From positions 13,331,726-13,395,725 of the forward strand of contig OZ024876.1 of the NCBI GenBank assembly GCA_964017185.1: 64,000 nt of DNA, given 5' to 3'. Positions 63,286-64,000 of the stretch are shown here, piece by piece. The notes beneath the pieces are model-generated. The model did not search any database. It was not told the origin of the DNA and worked only from the letters and a program-made list of their open reading frames with translations. The DNA comes from Rugalucina vietnamica (lineage: Eukaryota > Mollusca > Bivalvia > Lucinida > Lucinidae). Within the stretch, counting starts at the first letter, position 1; each line of letters starts with the position of its first letter. The position numbers were made by a program, and so were the translations under genes.

Positions 63286-63910
63286 AGCATATATATTTTA
63301 TACATTTTAATGCTGTCAGGCCATTTGTAATATTTTTACCCAAAGGGTAACTTTGTTCATGTCGGTCATATCGGGCCAAACGTAATGTGTATGGTAATGA
63401 TAACATTTCCAAAGTTATGGTAATGGTAATGATTACATTTCTAGAAAGTGTGTAATGGAAATGGTTATGCGGGAATAACAAAGCAATGGTAATGTAATTC
63501 ATTACTTTCAAAAGTAATTGACCCCATCCCTGTTTACCTCTACAGTAGAATATACATAGCAAAGTCTGTAAAAGATAGGTTAATATGACAACGTTCAAGC
63601 CATTACAGGAATTCCAGTGGGTAATATTAGATATTTAATAGTAAAATGCTTCGACAGGAAAATGTCAATAAGTGATTTCATTGGTACATGTATGCTTTGT
63701 AGCTGTTTATACCATTGTCTTGTGATAGTATGGCAGAATGATGAGACTCAAATACATGTATATAGTTTCTGACCATGTTAAGCATACGCTTGTCTGTACA
63801 TGAACGACAACAGTATATGATTAGTTGCTTGAAATTTCGTATTCTGTAAGTTTAGGTATCAGTGAATAACAATAACAACAAATGCATATCGAAGCACAGT
63901 CGACATCCAA
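63286..63910. other. Non-coding spacer with ATGGTAATG repeats
   Basis: 63390-63510 has about six loosely spaced copies of ATGGTAATG-like words. No gene. Confidence 0.4.
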
Positions 63911-63911
63911 C

Positions 63912-64000
63912 CGAGGCGGTTCTAATGAGTACCCACAATCTATGTTTTGGAGCAAAAATAAGAAAAAATAGGTATACCCCTGCATACCCCTATTTTACAA
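63912..64000. mobile_element. R3 palindromic MITE, cut by the window edge
   Basis: CCGAGGCGGTTCTAATGAGT, ACCCACAATCTATGTTTTGG and GGTATACCCCTGCATACCCC: the right half of R3, continuing past 64000. Confidence 0.85.

Overview
The window looks like eukaryotic, almost certainly animal, non-coding DNA: AT-rich, intron-bearing, microsatellite-rich and packed with diverged mobile elements. From memory, the palindromic repeats that start GAGCCGCG and the GCTCACCTGAG / CTCAGGTGAGC elements are typical of bivalve molluscs, so I infer a bivalve or another lophotrochozoan. I could not check this against a database. There are no operons or bacterial genes.

Host genes are sparse. The only well supported one is on the minus strand: two exons (25417-25528 and 21243-21565) that join in phase into one C2 domain of synaptotagmin C2B type, with the C-terminal WHxL motif and a stop codon. 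Exons further upstream were not found. The 3.85 kb intron holds a mariner-like TIR element (22133-23061) carrying five near-palindromic RFX X-box-like sites, plus several other repeats.

Most of the rest is explained by a few repeat families named here R1 to R6. R1 is a 190-260 bp palindromic MITE starting TGAGCCGCG. R2 is a repeat with the core GGTATGGCCCATCC, often in inverted pairs. R3 is a palindromic MITE with the core TTGTGGGTAC..GTACCCACAA. R4 is a 5'-truncated retroelement with Penelope-like reverse transcriptase remnants and a long shared 3' tail ending near CTACTTGTACCTTTT. R5 is a short GGACATAGGCAAACAG repeat. R6 is a larger element bounded by GCTCACCTGAG and CTCAGGTGAGC.

By region: 1-1343 holds a 753 bp perfect palindrome between TA microsatellites. 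2-20 kb is mixed R1-R6 copies with non-coding spacers. 21-25.5 kb is the synaptotagmin-like gene. 26-49 kb holds more R1-R6 copies, a broken LINE on the minus strand (34.7-35.65 kb), a 1 kb foldback element (37.3-38.3 kb) and several small TIR elements. 49.8-59.2 kb is a deep nest of insertions inside two R4 copies: a TA-flanked TIR element holding an R6 element with a 167 bp tandem array, itself cut by a young R4; then a 3.2 kb TIR element with about 9 bp target duplications that carries a GTCGAC minisatellite and a LINE with a 608-residue reverse transcriptase ORF; then a 1,001 bp hAT-like foldback with an 8 bp target duplication. 59-64 kb has a tRNA-derived SINE, an R6 copy and a young R4 tail.

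No new multi-gene system is visible. The best leads are the X-box-loaded mariner element inside the gene intron and the datable nest of insertions.
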